The translations under genes were made by a program, and so were the position numbers. Positions 6,529 through 13,934 of a stretch of 18,564 nt of DNA are shown one piece after another; within the stretch, counting starts at the first letter, position 1, and the number at the start of each line of letters is the position of its first letter. The DNA lies in assembly GCA_964429355.1 (NCBI GenBank), contig CAYSCH010000174.1, positions 1 to 18,564 on the forward strand. The letters run 5' to 3'. The notes beneath the pieces are model-generated. The model searched no databases. It was given only the letters and a program-made list of their open reading frames with translations, and was not told the DNA's origin. Source of the DNA: JAAYAY01 sp964429355. Lineage in GTDB: Bacteria; Planctomycetota; Planctomycetia; Pirellulales; Thermoguttaceae.

Positions 6529-9500
6529 TCAGCCGCGGCTGTGGCCGTTGGAGTGGCCTCGGCCGTGTCCGCTTCCGTTGCCGTTTCCATTTCCGTTTCG
6601 GCGGATCGGTGCGGCGAGAAGTTTGAAGTTGCCCGGCCCGAGGAGTTCTTCGACCCGGGATCGCATTTCCTGGTTGTTCTCGATCTTCGTACCGCGGCAG
6701 ACCATGGGCACGCGGGTTCCATTGGCCAGATACATCACCAGTTGGAGCTCGCCCGTTCCCGGGTAGCCGCGCAGAATCTCGTAAAGGAGGTCCAGCTTTT
6801 CGATCCCGTGCTCCGTTTCGGAGAAGCGGAGTTTGACACCGCGGGTGTAGCGAGTCTGAAGATCCTCCAGGGGGATCAGTTCGTTGACAATCAGGTTGGC
6901 TTCGTCGCTTCCTGGACGTTTGTCGATTGCACCGAGAACGACGAGGATCGCGTCGGGCTGAACCATTTCGCCATAGAGGGCGAATTGCTCGGGCCATAGG
7001 ATGCAGCGCATGATGCCGTCCTTGTCTTCCAGATCCCACATCGCATAGCGGCTGGGCTTGCCCGGTTTGGGGTTTTTTGTGTGGGAGAACTTGATCGCCG
7101 AAATCATTCCGCCGAGCATCACCTCGGTCCGGTGGCTCAGCTTGGCCGCCTCGGTTGTCGAGTGAGAACAGTAGGTCGTGAGCGTTTGCTCGTATTCCGC
7201 CAGGGGATGGCTGGAAAGGTAGAAGCCCAGAACTTCCTTCTCCTTCGTGAGTTTGTCGCGCTCCGGCCATTCGGGAATATCGGGAAGCGCGGCGGCGGCA
7301 ATGCCTTCTTCTTCCTCGGCGGGGGCCGTGTCGAAAAGACCGAGCTGCCCGTGGCGCCGATCGGATGCGGCCGCCGAGCCGGCCTGGATCGCCCGGTCCA
7401 CCACCGCGGCCAGTTGGGCGCGGCGGGCACCGAAGGAGTCGAAGGCCCCCGCTTTGATCAAGGTCTCGATCGTCGAGCGATTGACCACCTGGGGATCAAC
7501 CCGTTTGCAGAAGTCGAACAGGCTCTTGTAGGGCCCTTTCTTGCGGCCTTCCACGATCGCATCGGCAGCCGGGCCGCCACAACCCTTGATCGCCGCCAGG
7601 CTGAAGTAGATCTTGCCGTCGTTGACCAGATAGTCACGTGATGACGTATTCACATTGGGAGGGACGACCTCCACGCCCATCCGCTCGCAGTCCTCCAGAT
7701 GCTCGACCGTGGAGTCCTTACGCACGAAGTTCCGGTTGGGCATATCCCCCGAGAGCAAGCCGGCCATGAACTCCACGGGGTAGTGGGTTTTCAGATAGGC
7801 CGTCATGTAGGCAATAAGGGCGTAGGCCGTCGAATGGCTCTTGTTGAAGCCGTAGCCGGCGAACTTTTCGATCATTTCCCAGAGTTCCTCGGCGTCTTTC
7901 TTTGCCACGCCTTGTTCCTGGGCGCCTTCGAGAAACTTCTCGCGATTCTTCGCGATAATCGGGAGCTTCTTCTTGCTGATGGCCTTGATGCACTTGTAGG
8001 CGTTAGCCAGCTCGATCCCCCCCAGCCGGTTGAGGATCCGCATGACCTGTTCCTGGTAGACCATCACGCCGTTGGTCTCGCCGAGGATCTCTTCCATCAC
8101 CGGATGGAGATAGGAAGCCTCCTTGCGCCGGTGCTTGACCTCGATGTAATCGTCGACCATGCCCCCTTCGAGTGGGCCGGGACGGTAAAGGGCGTTGGTG
8201 GCAATGATGTCGCGGAAACTGTCGGGCTTCATCCGCTGCAGCAGGTCGCGAATACCGCCGCTTTCGAGCTGGAATACCCCCTTGGTTTCACCGCGGCACA
8301 GAAGTGCGTAGGTTTCCTTGTCGTCGAGCGGAAACTTGTAGGGATCGACCCGCTTGCCCGTTGTCTGTTCGATCAGGTCGACCACCTTGGTGAGAATCGT
8401 CAGATTCCGCAGGCCGAGAAAGTCCATCTTGAGCAGTCCGGCGCCGTTCTCGACGTCTCCCATGGACCACTGCGTGATGATGTCGTCCTTGCCAGACACC
8501 CGGCCGAGCGGGCAGTAATCCGTCAAGGGGCGGTCGGCTATGACCACGGCAGCGGCGTGGGTGCCCACGTTGCGGGCCAGCCCTTCGATCTGCTGGGCGA
8601 GGGTGAGCAGTTCCCGAACCTCGGGGGCCGTTTCATACATCTGACGCAACTCGTCGCTCTCGGCCAGAGCCTTCTTGAGCGTGATCCCGAGTTGGTCGGG
8701 CACCTTCGAAACAACCTCGTTGACCCTCGCGATCGGCAGGCCCAGCACCCGGCCCACGTCGCGGATCGCCGCGCGCGCGGCCATCGTGCCGAACGTACCA
8801 ATCTGGGCCACGTTCTCCAGGCCGTACTTGTCTTTCACGTACTGGATGATTTCGCCGCGGCGCTGCTGGCAGAAATCGATATCAATATCCGGGGCCTCGA
8901 GGCGGTTGACATCGAGGAACCGTTCAAACAGGAGGTCGAACTCCAGGGGGCACACGTGGCTGAGTCCCAGGGCATAGCAGACCAGGGCCCCCACGCCCGA
9001 GCCACGCGCGGTCGTCTCGATCCCTCGTTCGTGGGCCACACGCACGAAATCCCACACGATCAGGAAGTAGTTGGGAAAGCCGAGTTTGTTGATCACGCCC
9101 AGTTCGCGATCGAGCCGGGCCATCACCTCTTCGCTCAACTGGCCGTCGATCATTCGCTTGGGGTTGTCTGCGTAGCGCCGCTTAAGCCCCTCGAGGCACA
9201 ACTGGCGCAAATAGTCTTCCGAGGTCTGCCCGCCTGGAGGGGTAAACACAGGGAAATGACGCTGCCCCAACTGCAGTTCTATGTCGACGCTGTCGGCGAT
9301 CTCCTGGGACCGTTTGAGGGCCTCCTCCTGGCCGGGCAAGGCCGCATACATCTCCCCCGGACTGCGGAGATAGAACTCGTTGCCCTCCATCCGCATGCGA
9401 TTGACGTCGGTTCGGAACTTGCCGGTGTTTACGCAGAGCAGCACGTCTTGGGCTTCGGAGTCCTCGCGGTTCACGTAGTGAACGTCGCTGGTCGCCACCA

Positions 9501-10116
9501 GGGGGATCCCCAGACGATTGGCCACTTCGATGGAACCGGCCATGCCGATCTTCTGGATCTCCAGTCCGTTGTCCTGGATCTCGATGAAGTAACGATCGCC
9601 GAACAGCTCGCGATACCAGACGGCCACTTCGCACGCCTTCTCGAAATCCGGCTCCTTGCCCGAAGTCAGCGCGCGGTTCAGTTCGCTCGACGCGCACCCG
9701 CTCAAGCAGATCAGGCCCTCATTCCACTGGGTCAGAATCTGCTTGTCGATCCGCGGACGGAAGTAGAAGCCTTCCAGATAGGCGGCCGACGCCAGTTTCA
9801 GCAGGTTCTGGAACCCCGTGCGGTTTTTTGCCAGCAGGGTCAGGTGGTAGCTGGCAGCTTTCATGTTGCCAGCATCCTTTTCGAACCGGCTGCCAGGCGC
9901 TATATAAGCCTCGTAACCAATGACCGGATTGATGCCGACTTCTTTTGCCTTGCGGTAGAATTCGAGAGCTCCGTGCAGGTTGCCGTGGTCGGTAAGCGCC
10001 AGGCCGGTCATGCACAGATCCTTCGCTCGGGTGACAAGTGCACCAACCTGGCCGGCACCATCGAGGAGGCTGTAATGGCTATGACAATGAAGATGGGCAA
10101 ATGGAGGCGTGGTCAT
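6529..10116 (-). CDS. dnaE: DNA polymerase III alpha subunit (DnaE) with an intact PHP domain
   Basis: This 1195-residue replicative polymerase is a little longer than the usual 1160 or so. PHP domain, about 6-290: HLHCHSHYSLLDG, LTDHGN, GYEAYIAPG, LSGCASSE and ATSDVHY. Aligned by eye with mycobacterial DnaE1, all nine metal ligands are present (His10, His12, Asp19, His44, Glu69, His91, Cys141, Asp211, His213), suggesting a working 3'-5' proofreading nuclease. Palm: PDIDIDF with Asp412 and Asp414, and LLKMDFLGLR with Asp565. Fingers: FNKSHSTAYA (757-766). Clamp-binding motif: QLGLF (924-928). An OB-fold lies at about 1000-1080. The last 24 residues (from 1172) are a Gly/Asn/His/Arg-rich low-complexity tail. 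A G-rich ribosome binding site (GGGGGGAAAGG) lies immediately upstream. The gene is divergent from the ChrA gene and convergent with the oxidoreductase gene. Confidence 0.97.
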   Translation of the reverse strand: MTTPPFAHLHCHSHYSLLDGAGQVGALVTRAKDLCMTGLALTDHGNLHGALEFYRKAKEVGINPVIGYEAYIAPGSRFEKDAGNMKAASYHLTLLAKNRTGFQNLLKLASAAYLEGFYFRPRIDKQILTQWNEGLICLSGCASSELNRALTSGKEPDFEKACEVAVWYRELFGDRYFIEIQDNGLEIQKIGMAGSIEVANRLGIPLVATSDVHYVNREDSEAQDVLLCVNTGKFRTDVNRMRMEGNEFYLRSPGEMYAALPGQEEALKRSQEIADSVDIELQLGQRHFPVFTPPGGQTSEDYLRQLCLEGLKRRYADNPKRMIDGQLSEEVMARLDRELGVINKLGFPNYFLIVWDFVRVAHERGIETTARGSGVGALVCYALGLSHVCPLEFDLLFERFLDVNRLEAPDIDIDFCQQRRGEIIQYVKDKYGLENVAQIGTFGTMAARAAIRDVGRVLGLPIARVNEVVSKVPDQLGITLKKALAESDELRQMYETAPEVRELLTLAQQIEGLARNVGTHAAAVVIADRPLTDYCPLGRVSGKDDIITQWSMGDVENGAGLLKMDFLGLRNLTILTKVVDLIEQTTGKRVDPYKFPLDDKETYALLCRGETKGVFQLESGGIRDLLQRMKPDSFRDIIATNALYRPGPLEGGMVDDYIEVKHRRKEASYLHPVMEEILGETNGVMVYQEQVMRILNRLGGIELANAYKCIKAISKKKLPIIAKNREKFLEGAQEQGVAKKDAEELWEMIEKFAGYGFNKSHSTAYALIAYMTAYLKTHYPVEFMAGLLSGDMPNRNFVRKDSTVEHLEDCERMGVEVVPPNVNTSSRDYLVNDGKIYFSLAAIKGCGGPAADAIVEGRKKGPYKSLFDFCKRVDPQVVNRSTIETLIKAGAFDSFGARRAQLAAVVDRAIQAGSAAASDRRHGQLGLFDTAPAEEEEGIAAAALPDIPEWPERDKLTKEKEVLGFYLSSHPLAEYEQTLTTYCSHSTTEAAKLSHRTEVMLGGMISAIKFSHTKNPKPGKPSRYAMWDLEDKDGIMRCILWPEQFALYGEMVQPDAILVVLGAIDKRPGSDEANLIVNELIPLEDLQTRYTRGVKLRFSETEHGIEKLDLLYEILRGYPGTGELQLVMYLANGTRVPMVCRGTKIENNQEMRSRVEELLGPGNFKLLAAPIRRNGNGNGNGSGHGRGHSNGHSRG

Positions 10117-10148
10117 CCTTTCCCCCCAAGATAGCTATAAAAAGCGCG

Positions 10149-10160
10149 TCTTGCGCAAGA
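10149..10160. promoter_or_regulatory. 12-bp perfect palindrome between dnaE and the ChrA gene
   Basis: TCTTGCGCAAGA is its own reverse complement and sits about 33 bases upstream of the dnaE start in the 152-base divergent intergenic region. Its size and position suit a dimeric regulator site. No matching regulator is recognised, and a single short palindrome can arise by chance. Confidence 0.25.
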
Positions 10161-10268
10161 ATAGATTGATGCGCGATTCTATCAGTCTCGGAGCAGAATC
10201 CTAGGCTTCCCGATCGGGGGAGTGGGGACCGCCATCTGGGATGTTGACGACGGAACGGTCGGTCAAAA

Positions 10269-11512
10269 ATGCCATCATTGCGCGGAAGGTTTCGTCCAGT
10301 TCTCATGCAGACCCCACCAAGTGACCAATGGACCAGGGACACCGCCCGCGGCACGCGGCTGCGGGAACTGGCGATTCTGTTTCTGCGCCTCGGCGCGACA
10401 GCCTTCGGGGGCCCGGCGGCGCACGTCGCCATGCTCGAACACGAGGTGGTCACCCGTCGGCGCTGGCTCACGCGAGAGGAGTTTGTCGATCTGCTGGGCG
10501 CGACCAACCTCATCCCCGGCCCGAATTCCACCGAGATGGCCATTCACATCGGGCACCGGCGAGCAGGTTTCGCCGGTCTGTGCGTTGCAGGCGTGTGTTT
10601 CATTCTGCCGGCAACCCTCATCGTCGGTGCCATGGCCTGGGCTTACGTCCGCTTCGGCGACCTGCCGCAGGCCGAAGGTCTGCTCTACGGGGTCAAGCCG
10701 GTGGTCATTGCCATTGTGCTGCTGGCCCTCTGGCGACTTGGGCAAAGTGTATTCAAGACCCGGTTGCTGATCGCAGCAGGATTGGTCGCCACCACGCTTG
10801 GATTTGCCGGCTTCCACGAGCTGGCAATCCTGTTTGGCGCCGGCATGTGTGTTGCCTTGATCCGCGGATGGTCGCGTCGAAAGCCGCCTCGGGGATTGTC
10901 GATCTGCCTGCTGGGGAGTGTCGCCGTCGCGCCGGTTAGCCATACCGGGTTGGCCGTTGCGCCCGCGGCCTTCGGGTTGTGGCCGCTGTTCCTCTTCTTC
11001 CTGAAGGTCGGTTCCGTACTCTTCGGTAGCGGCTACGTGCTGCTGGCCTTTCTTCGAGCCGACTTGGTGGAGCGTTGGCACTGGCTCACCGAGGCCCAGT
11101 TGCTCGACGCCGTTGCCGTGGGGCAGGTGACTCCGGGGCCGCTCTTCACCACGGCGACATTCATTGGCTACCTCCTCGATGGTCCGCGCGGCGCGGCGGT
11201 GGCGACCGTGGGCATCTTCCTCCCGGCTTTCTTCTTCGTCGCCATCAGTGGCCCGCTCATTCCAAGTCTGCGCCGCTCAGTTATCGCCGGCGACGTGCTC
11301 GACGGCGTCAACGTCGGCTCGCTGGCCCTGATGGCCGTGGTCAGCCTCCAGTTGGGCGTCGCAGTAATCACCGACGTCACGACCGTCGCCATCGCCCTGG
11401 CCAGCGCCNNNNNNNNNNCGTCTTGCTGATTCGCTATCGCCTCAACTCAACCTGGCTGGTCCTTGCAGGGGCGACGATCGGCGTCGCCGTCCATCTCCTG
11501 GCCGCGCGCTGA
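10269..11512 (+). CDS. chrA: ChrA-family (CHR) transporter, interrupted by an assembly gap
   Basis: This is an inner-membrane protein of the chromate ion transporter family, two-domain form. The first CHR half has ATAFGGPAAHVAMLEHEVV, RRRWLTREEFVDLLG and NLIPGPNSTEMA; the second repeats the pattern with GSVLFGSGYVLLAFL, RWHWLTEAQLLDAVAV and GQVTPGPLFTTATF. About ten or more hydrophobic helices are visible. Ten Ns at 11409-11418 split the last part; the final helix and the LLAAR end are in another frame. One extra base in the gap restores a single protein of about 414 residues, normal for the family, so no real frameshift is inferred. Family members export chromate, but many uncharacterised homologues exist and no chrB-like regulator is seen here. 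The start is uncertain: ATG 10269 is used, while ATG 10305 is equally possible, and neither has a strong ribosome binding site. Confidence 0.87.
11409..11418. other. Assembly gap (10 N) inside the ChrA gene
   Basis: Ten Ns separate two parts of the transporter that join in frame only if the real gap length is 2 modulo 3, such as 11. This is the same correction the rhaB gap needs. Confidence 0.95.
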
Positions 11513-11671
11513 ACGAGTCGATCCGCGCCAGTGGCGATGTTTCCCAATCCGGTTGCGTCGGTTGGAGGCAAGAAATGCTCTGCCACCGCGCCGGGCAGCA
11601 CATTAAGCCGCTCCACGATATTCGCGTGCCGGACGACCAAGACCGTCTGCCGCCTGAAAACCCAATTTCCC

Positions 11672-12295
11672 TCACACAACCGGCCTGCGCCGCATGAACC
11701 GTACGTGGGCTCCCAGAATTCGCTCCACATGCCTGATCTCGAAGCCGAAACGCTGATAGAGGACGACATTCCTGTCGTTCGCCGTTTCCAGAATGCACTC
11801 GGTGTCCGCGGCGTCAACCACAGCCGCGATATGCTGAAGCATTGCGGAACCCAACCCTCGTCCCTGCATGGTTGGATCGACCCCCAATGTTTCCAGGTAA
11901 TAGTGCGGTGTTGCCGGATGATGCCGGCCGCTGCGGAGCGACCAACAGAGAAAACGGCCCAACCCGCGGGGACCTGCCTTGCGCATCGCTCGCCAGACCA
12001 GGCCGAGTCCCGTCAGGCACGGCAGCGGGTACGTGCCCGGCCGGTGGAGGATCGCGGCGGCGCGAACCGAGCCGCTATCGACTATTCCGAAGGGCTGGTT
12101 CTGCCGGGCGTTGACCAGCAACATTTCCTCGAACATGACGGCCAGCTTGTGGACTCGCCTCTCCGGAGCCGAACGGGGCAGAATCGATGCGATCACCGGA
12201 TCGCCTTGGAAGGCGCGGCCCAGCAACCTGGCGGCCTCGCCGTACCGGGATGGGTCGAGCGGCTTGACGGTGTGTTTTGCCTCCACGTTGCTCAC
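11672..12295 (-). CDS. GNAT-family N-acetyltransferase
   Basis: This 207-residue protein probably transfers an acetyl group from acetyl-CoA; its acceptor is unknown. The acetyl-CoA binding motif A is visible as YLETLGVDPTMQGRGLGSAML (about 132-151), with QGRGLG as the pyrophosphate loop, followed by the typical C-terminal LYQRFGFEI. The N-terminal part (KPLDPSRYGEAARLLGRAF) is the usual first strand and helix. I choose GTG 12295 as the start because GGAG lies 9 bases upstream and the GTGA overlaps the TGA stop of the mannonate dehydratase relic. An ATG in the same frame at 12388 would add 31 residues, but they lie across the upstream gene and look unrelated to the family. The overlap implies the gene was once translationally coupled to that gene. 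Confidence 0.82.
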   Translation of the reverse strand: MSNVEAKHTVKPLDPSRYGEAARLLGRAFQGDPVIASILPRSAPERRVHKLAVMFEEMLLVNARQNQPFGIVDSGSVRAAAILHRPGTYPLPCLTGLGLVWRAMRKAGPRGLGRFLCWSLRSGRHHPATPHYYLETLGVDPTMQGRGLGSAMLQHIAAVVDAADTECILETANDRNVVLYQRFGFEIRHVERILGAHVRFMRRRPVV

Positions 12296-12688
12296 CGAAC
12301 ATATCTCCTCTCCGACTCGACGGCCTGCAATGCGGCCTTCATGGAGCCCAAAGCATAGGCCATGCCCGCGCGCCAGGGGGCGTCGCACGACATCTGCGGG
12401 GTGCGATCGGGGATCAGCATACCGTCGTAGCCCACCCGCTGCAATGCCCGTAACGCTTCGAACATGTCGAGGTCACCCTCGTCAATGAACACCTCGTGGT
12501 AGCGAGGCACCTTGCCCTAGACATTGCGGAAGTGGACGTAGGCGATCGCGTTCTGACGGCCACACTGCTCGATCGACTCGCAGACATTCGACCAGGTGAA
12601 CGACCCAATGGGTGCAGCCCGTCTGCCGCGCAAAGCGGAAGTTCTCCTGCGTCAGGCTGCGTCGATAAAGGCCCAGACCGAGTTTCAT
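12292..12688 (-). pseudogene. uxuA: Mannonate dehydratase relic: centre deleted, frame broken, internal stop
   Basis: From ATG 12688 the frame reads MKLGLGLYRRSLTQENFRFA and on to THWVVHLVE, the start of mannonate dehydratase-like TIM-barrel enzymes, which convert mannonate to 2-keto-3-deoxygluconate. At about 12590 the family match switches frame to a C-terminal segment: QNAIAYVHFRNV, then an in-frame TAG at 12517-12519 where the family has a basic residue, then PRYHEVFIDEGDLDMF, GYDGMLIPDRTPQMSCDAP and AGMAYALG. About 132 codons remain of the 330-390 typical for the family, so some 200 or more central residues, including most of the barrel and active site, are missing. A functional enzyme is not possible as read. 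A misassembly that dropped the centre is conceivable, but it would not by itself explain the stop. Confidence 0.82.
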
Positions 12689-12741
12689 GGTTTTTTCCCA
12701 AAGAGCTTGTGTGATGATTCGCCAGGTCGTGGTGGCGGAAC

Positions 12742-12787
12742 AGGGGCGGAGCCGTAGGCTTGCGCGACTCGTGTGCCGCCTGCCCCT
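12742..12787 (-). terminator. Stem-loop just after the methyltransferase stop
   Basis: AGGGGCGG (12742-12749) pairs with CCTGCCCCT (12779-12787) with one bulged T, enclosing a 29-base loop that itself contains AGCC-GTA-GGCT. On the minus strand it begins 4 bases after the methyltransferase TGA. No U tract is present. Confidence 0.3.
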
Positions 12788-12791
12788 CGGC

Positions 12792-13829
12792 TCACACATG
12801 CCGGGCGACAGTCGGCGATGATCGAGCGGTCACCGTCAGACGACCCCCCTGGCGGCTCCAGGCCAGGAGCTTGGCGATCGGGGCCAGCGCCAGTTGGCCG
12901 CCGACGCTCGGGTTGGCGATGAACTCGAGAAGCTGCGGCCCGGCACCACCGTCAGGATGTTTCTCCCGCAGCCAGAGCCCCAGGCTGCCGAGCAGGTTGA
13001 ACACGTTTCGCTGGTGGATCACGCGAATCTGCTCAAAACCGGAGTCCGAAAGCACTCGCCGTAGGCTTCGAGGGGTGAATTGGTGGAGGTGGGTGGGCAA
13101 TTGGAGCGAGTACCAGTAGCGCCCGAGCACTCTCGGCTCCCAGCAGCCCCAGTTGGGCACGCTCAGCATGACCCGTCCGCCCGGCTTCAACAGTCGGTGG
13201 ATTTCCCGGAGGGCCCCTGGCGGGTCGTGTAGGTGCTCCAGGACCATCCACGCAAATACGGCGTCAAACGACGCGGCCTCGTAGAGCCCGGGCCGGAATG
13301 CTCCCTGGTGTACCCGAAAACCCCTGCGGCGAGCTTCGGCAACCGGCGCCTCGGCCAGCTCGAGGCCCTCAGCTTGCCAGCCCTGGCGGCGGAGAATCTC
13401 CAGGAACCGGCCTCCCGCGCATCCCAACTCCAGGGCCCGGGGCTCCGCCGCGTCTACCGGCGGCACCACCTCGGCGCAAGTTTCCTTGAGCCAGTAATAA
13501 ACACTCCGCAGGCCCGGGATCCAGCGGGTGCGGCGGACCAGCGGCGACGCCGGGCCGGGCTGCGGTTCCTCACCGGCACAGTTCCTGGCCGATGCATGGG
13601 GTGAATAGTCTGCCGGGTAATAACGGCCGATCGAATCGGGTGTCGGACGGGGATTCAAGTACACGTGATCGCAACTGCGGCAGCGCATCAGTTGAAACCT
13701 TCCCGGAAGTCCGTGCAGAAGATCGCCGGCCACGCACACCCGGCTTGCTTCGGCACGGCCACACAACGGGCATGGCGTTTCTTCCCACGCGACCCCTTCC
13801 AATCTCTCCCCGAGCCCCGGCTCGTCCAT
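12792..13829 (-). CDS. Class I SAM-dependent methyltransferase with N-terminal zinc ribbon
   Basis: This 345-residue protein starts with a four-cysteine ribbon, CPLCG (Cys20, Cys23) and RCRSC (Cys50, Cys53), followed by the YLNPRPTPDSIGRYYPADY stretch that often accompanies it. The Rossmann methyltransferase core begins at ALELGCAGGRFLEIL (132-146, SAM-binding motif I) and continues with SFDAVFAWMVLEHLHDP and LKPGGRVMLSVPN. The layout is that of Methyltransf_23-type enzymes common in O-antigen, exopolysaccharide and rhamnose-modification clusters. A glycosyltransferase and a flippase upstream on the same strand support a role in modifying a surface glycan or its lipid carrier. The acceptor is unknown. 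The start has a strong ribosome binding site (GGAAGGGAG). A hairpin separates it from the flippase gene, so partial uncoupling is possible. Confidence 0.87.
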   Translation of the reverse strand: MDEPGLGERLEGVAWEETPCPLCGRAEASRVCVAGDLLHGLPGRFQLMRCRSCDHVYLNPRPTPDSIGRYYPADYSPHASARNCAGEEPQPGPASPLVRRTRWIPGLRSVYYWLKETCAEVVPPVDAAEPRALELGCAGGRFLEILRRQGWQAEGLELAEAPVAEARRRGFRVHQGAFRPGLYEAASFDAVFAWMVLEHLHDPPGALREIHRLLKPGGRVMLSVPNWGCWEPRVLGRYWYSLQLPTHLHQFTPRSLRRVLSDSGFEQIRVIHQRNVFNLLGSLGLWLREKHPDGGAGPQLLEFIANPSVGGQLALAPIAKLLAWSRQGGRLTVTARSSPTVARHV

Positions 13830-13909
13830 GCTGCTCCCTTCCCTCGGCTCTTGTCCGCGATCAGCGGCTGGTTCCCGATCATTGTAGGTTGGAGGTGTTC
13901 CATGCCCAA

Positions 13910-13927
13910 GAGCCGGAACGCCGGCTC
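13910..13927 (-). terminator. Hairpin between the flippase and methyltransferase genes
   Basis: GAGCCGG, a four-base loop and CCGGCTC form seven perfect G/C-rich pairs, starting 7 bases after the flippase stop on the minus strand. Only two Ts follow, so it may attenuate rather than end transcription. Confidence 0.45.
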
Positions 13928-13934
13928 CCGCCCG

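Noticed and set aside
7699..10134. Very long open frame (811 codons) on the plus strand opposite dnaE
   Set aside because: It is the mirror of a well-supported DnaE reading frame in GC-rich DNA; the translation shows no domain and is rich in His, Val and Asp as expected from antisense codons.
11434..11671. Minus-strand frame containing TVLVVRHANIVERL, like the RHG/RHA start of histidine phosphatases
   Set aside because: Only the first motif fits. No ribosome binding site, no later phosphatase motifs, and the frame overlaps the GNAT 3' end on one side and the ChrA 3' end on the other. It could be a gene remnant, but the support is too thin.
12388..12388. Upstream ATG as the start of the GNAT acetyltransferase
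   Set aside because: The added 31 residues are an out-of-frame reading of the mannonate dehydratase C-terminus; GTG 12295 has a better ribosome binding site and fits the family.
12689..12799. Minus-strand frame upstream of the mannonate dehydratase relic start
   Set aside because: It merely extends the relic's N-terminal frame backwards through the noncoding stretch; the residues are low-complexity Arg/Ser/Thr and do not match the family.
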